From NCBI GenBank assembly GCA_021325385.1, contig JAJPHH010000189.1:1-64000 (forward strand): DNA of 64,000 nucleotides, given 5' to 3'. A program made the position numbers and the translations under genes. The notes under the pieces are model-generated. The model was given only the letters and a program-made list of their open reading frames with translations. It did not search any database and had not been told where the DNA came from. Source of the stretch: Alphaproteobacteria bacterium. GTDB taxonomy: Bacteria > Pseudomonadota > Alphaproteobacteria > Rhizobiales > Beijerinckiaceae. Positions 61,716 through 64,000 of the stretch are shown here, piece after piece (position 1 is the stretch's first letter; every line of letters begins with the position of its first letter).

Positions 61716-62549
61716 GTGCAGAAGCACGAAGCGGGGCGTCGGTCGACAGTCCTGGCGCTCTGCCGCCCGGCGGCTGATCTTTGGCGCTTTGCGCCGTGGC
61801 TCGTTCCCTTCGCCGTCTTGGCCGGATGGGAGTTCAGCGCCGACTTTGGATTGCTGGCCCAGCGCGTCCTGCCGGCGCCGAGTTCGGTCGCAATCGCCTT
61901 CTGGCAAACGCTGAGGGACGGCTCGCTGCTTCAAGCCGTCGCGATCAGCTCGGAACGGGCCTTCAAAGGCTTGTTGATCGGCGGACTGCTTGGCTTCGCG
62001 CTCGGCGTAATCAACGGACTTTGGCGGCCCGCTGAGCTTCTCCTCGATTCGACGCTGCAGATGCTTCGCAACGTGCCTCACCTCGCCATCATTCCGATGG
62101 TGATTCTGTGGTTCGGCATCGGCGAGGAGGCGAAGATCTTCCTGGTCGCCCTCGGCGTGTTGTTTCCTGTTTATCTGAACACCTATCATGGCGTCCGGAC
62201 GATCGATCCCGCGCTCGTTGAAATGGCGCGCGTTTACGATCTCGGCCCATGGGCGCTGATCTGGCGCGTCGTCCTGCCCGGCGCGCTTCCATCGGTCTTC
62301 GTCGGATTGCGCTACGGACTTGGGATCATGTGGCTGACCTTGATCGTCGCGGAGACGATCTCGGCGTCGTCCGGCATTGGCTATATGACGATGAACGCGC
62401 GGGAATTTCTGCAGACGGACATCGTCCTGCTCGGGATCATCGTCTACGCCGCGCTCGGCAAAATATCGGATGTGATCGCCAAACAAGGCGAGCGCGCCAT
62501 GCTGCGCTGGCATCCGAGCTACGCTCGTCGTGCGGAGATTGGCGCGTGA
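61716..62549 (+). CDS. ABC transporter permease, sulfonate type (SsuC-like)
   Basis: A 277-residue permease from GTG 61716, 5 bp after the preceding stop. [39 protein letters not shown] and [44 protein letters not shown] are the SsuC signature and EAA loop. About six membrane segments. Its stop overlaps the ATPase start. Confidence 0.95.
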   Translation: MQKHEAGRRSTVLALCRPAADLWRFAPWLVPFAVLAGWEFSADFGLLAQRVLPAPSSVAIAFWQTLRDGSLLQAVAISSERAFKGLLIGGLLGFALGVINGLWRPAELLLDSTLQMLRNVPHLAIIPMVILWFGIGEEAKIFLVALGVLFPVYLNTYHGVRTIDPALVEMARVYDLGPWALIWRVVLPGALPSVFVGLRYGLGIMWLTLIVAETISASSGIGYMTMNAREFLQTDIVLLGIIVYAALGKISDVIAKQGERAMLRWHPSYARRAEIGA

Positions 62550-63367
62550 GCGAGGCTGCCCGCCTGTTTGGCAATCCGCGCGTCTTGGGTCGCGTCGCGG
62601 CGTCCGACGGGCGAAATACGACAGCTGCAGGCCGACTCGAAACCAGCGGTCGGCGGCTCGACGGCGCGGCGATCGAGCTGAGCGAGCTGACCAAGACGTT
62701 CGGCCACCGCGTGGTGCTGAGCGCCGTCAATCTCAAGGTCGAACCGGGGCAATTCATCGCCATTGTCGGCCGTTCAGGCGGCGGCAAAACCACCCTGCTT
62801 CGCCTCATTGCCGGCCTCGATCGGCCGACCTCCGGCGCGGTGTCGATCGACGGCTGCGCGGTCGCCGACGTTCAAAAAGCCGCGCGCATCATGTTTCAGG
62901 ACGCGCGTCTGCTGCCCTGGCAGCGCGTGATAGCCAATGTCGGGATCGCGCGAGGCGACGATTGGCGCGCGCAAGCGATGCAAGCGTTACAGGCCGTCGG
63001 GCTTGCCGATCGCGCGCAGGATTGGCCGTACGTTCTCTCGGGCGGCCAACGACAACGGGTCGCTCTCGCTCGGGCGCTTGTGCCGAAGCCAAAAATCCTC
63101 CTCCTCGACGAGCCCTTCGGCGCGCTCGACGCGCTCACCCGCGCCGACATGCACCGACTGCTCCTGACCCTTTGGGCAGAGCGCGGCTTCACGTCCATCT
63201 TGATCACGCATGATGTGGCCGAAGCCATTGCGCTTGCCGACCGGGTGTTGGTTTTGCGCGACGGGAGGATAGCGCTCGATCTCGCAATCGATACGCCGCG
63301 ATCGGAGCGAGAGGGGGCGAGCAGCCTACTCGCCGAACTGAAGCGCAGGGTAGTCGCGGAAGTCTAG
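62546..63367 (+). CDS. ABC transporter ATPase, sulfonate type (SsuB-like)
   Basis: A 273-residue ATPase starting at GTG 62546 (GTGA overlap with the permease). A 40-residue lead-in precedes [50 protein letters not shown]; then [36 protein letters not shown] and [15 protein letters not shown]. The [11 protein letters not shown]-loop is the SsuB form. Completes the second transporter. Confidence 0.95.
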   Translation: MSEAARLFGNPRVLGRVAASDGRNTTAAGRLETSGRRLDGAAIELSELTKTFGHRVVLSAVNLKVEPGQFIAIVGRSGGGKTTLLRLIAGLDRPTSGAVSIDGCAVADVQKAARIMFQDARLLPWQRVIANVGIARGDDWRAQAMQALQAVGLADRAQDWPYVLSGGQRQRVALARALVPKPKILLLDEPFGALDALTRADMHRLLLTLWAERGFTSILITHDVAEAIALADRVLVLRDGRIALDLAIDTPRSEREGASSLLAELKRRVVAEV

Positions 63368-63513
63368 CCGATGTCCCTTGCCGCGAGGATGAATGCCGCC
63401 GTGTTTTGACCCGGCGCAATGGCTGGGCGCCAAGTCTCGCAATGAATGCATTCGCCTTTCAACGGCGCTTACGGGCCGAACGAGCGCATTGGCGCGCGAC
63501 TATTTTCTAATTA

Positions 63514-63546
63514 GTCTATAGACAATATATAGTTATGTGCTAAGGT
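63514..63546. promoter_or_regulatory. GTCTATAGAC palindrome and promoter-like motif before the third permease
   Basis: The gap 63368-63588 is AT-rich around 63500-63545. It holds the perfect 10 bp palindrome GTCTATAGAC (63514-63523). Its right half, read TAGACA (63519-63524), lies 16 bp before TAAGGT. The same TAGACA-type arm is used in the shared promoter at 60.6 kb. Confidence 0.5.
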
Positions 63547-63588
63547 ATCTCGCCAGCGGTCGCCGGGCCAGGAGAATGGGAGCTGAGC

Positions 63589-64000
63589 ATGTCGATTCAA
63601 GTTTCGCATGAGGCGGCGCCGCCTGACGTCCGGGAACGCGATTGGCGCGTCGGGGCCAAGGCCTTTGCGCTTTGGGTCGAGCCGGTTGCGAGGAATTCGG
63701 CGGCTATCCTCGTTTTTCTCCTTCTCTGGGAATTGGCGCCGCGCTTCGGTCTGATCAATCGAACTTTCCTGCCGCCATTCTCGGAAGTGGTGACGCGTGG
63801 AGTCGAATATGCGTGGGCGGGCAAGCTGTGGCCCCAGGTGTTTGTCAGCATCGAGCGCGCTGCGGGCGGCTTCGCGCTGGGCGTTATCACCGCCGTACCG
63901 CTCGGTCTTCTCGTTGGCTGGTACAAGCCGCTTGAGGCCTATCTCAATCCGCTTCTCCAGCTTCTGCGCCAGACCAATCCTGTCTCTCTGTTTCCGGCTT
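63589..64000 (+). CDS. ABC transporter permease, sulfonate/nitrate type (3' end outside window)
   Basis: The first 137 residues of a permease starting at ATG 63589 and running off the window. A cytosolic lead (residues 1-35) is followed by hydrophobic segments at about 37-52, and then FLPPFSEVVTRGVEYAWAGKLWPQVFVSIERAAGGFALGVITAVPLGLLVGWYKPLE, as in SsuC/TauC. It begins a third, separately promoted transporter or component. Its ATPase and binding protein would lie to the right. Confidence 0.92.
   Translation, partial: MSIQVSHEAAPPDVRERDWRVGAKAFALWVEPVARNSAAILVFLLLWELAPRFGLINRTFLPPFSEVVTRGVEYAWAGKLWPQVFVSIERAAGGFALGVITAVPLGLLVGWYKPLEAYLNPLLQLLRQTNPVSLFPA

Overview
The window is about 64 kb of high-GC DNA from an alphaproteobacterium, most likely order Hyphomicrobiales (Rhizobiales). 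Pointers are the uvrA/gyrA/coaD and ribH-nusB housekeeping blocks, a LeuA of the long (about 560 aa) type behind a leader peptide, a CobW GTPase next to a WD40 protein, an MXKDX pentapeptide-repeat protein, a pimeloyl-CoA-dehydrogenase-like acyl-CoA operon, and palindromic repeats that read as VIPAKAGIQ when translated. No rRNA, intact tRNA, CRISPR array, insertion sequence or prophage was found. Genus cannot be fixed from the sequence alone.

Layout. 1-12.4 kb: the end of uvrA, small secreted or cytosolic proteins, ndk, an SDR, a MAPEG protein and gyrA, with two decayed genes (an LprI/DUF1311 protein at 7.4-7.8 kb and a MarC remnant at 9.2-9.4 kb) and a tRNA-Ser-like fragment at 6.2 kb. 12.5-25.9 kb: a DUF4034 protein, two divergent TetR/membrane-methyltransferase pairs, a decayed pyridoxamine-phosphate-oxidase-like gene, MarR plus MFS efflux, coaD, a D-amino-acid dehydrogenase/SnoaL/racemase operon, and ribH-nusB. 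25.9-38.8 kb: an amidase, a ribose-type sugar ABC operon with two binding proteins, leuA with an apparent translation-attenuation leader, WD40-CobW, and a divergent EamA exporter/Lrp regulator pair.

38.9-53.9 kb is a CoA-thioester catabolic region. An acyl-CoA ligase lies divergent from a hotdog thioesterase, two paired acyl-CoA dehydrogenases and a fused enoyl-CoA hydratase/3-hydroxyacyl-CoA dehydrogenase. A complete branched-chain-amino-acid-type (Liv) ABC transporter follows, then a convergent pair of enoyl-CoA hydratase and HpcH/CitE-type lyase. No thiolase is present in the window.

54.1-64 kb is the most unusual part. It holds two complete taurine/sulfonate-type ABC transporters transcribed divergently from one shared control region, and the start of a third permease. 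The left operon continues from the transporter into a RidA deaminase, a large flavoprotein, an eight-cysteine 2[4Fe-4S] ferredoxin and an FAD/NAD(P) protein, with start/stop overlaps. A GTCTA-type dyad whose arms form the -35 hexamers (TAGACA) lies in the shared region and recurs before the third permease. This suggests one coordinated uptake and redox system for an organosulfur or similar anionic compound; the substrate is not determined.

Four families of palindromic repeats lie between genes. Several supply start- or end-proximal codons of neighbouring genes.
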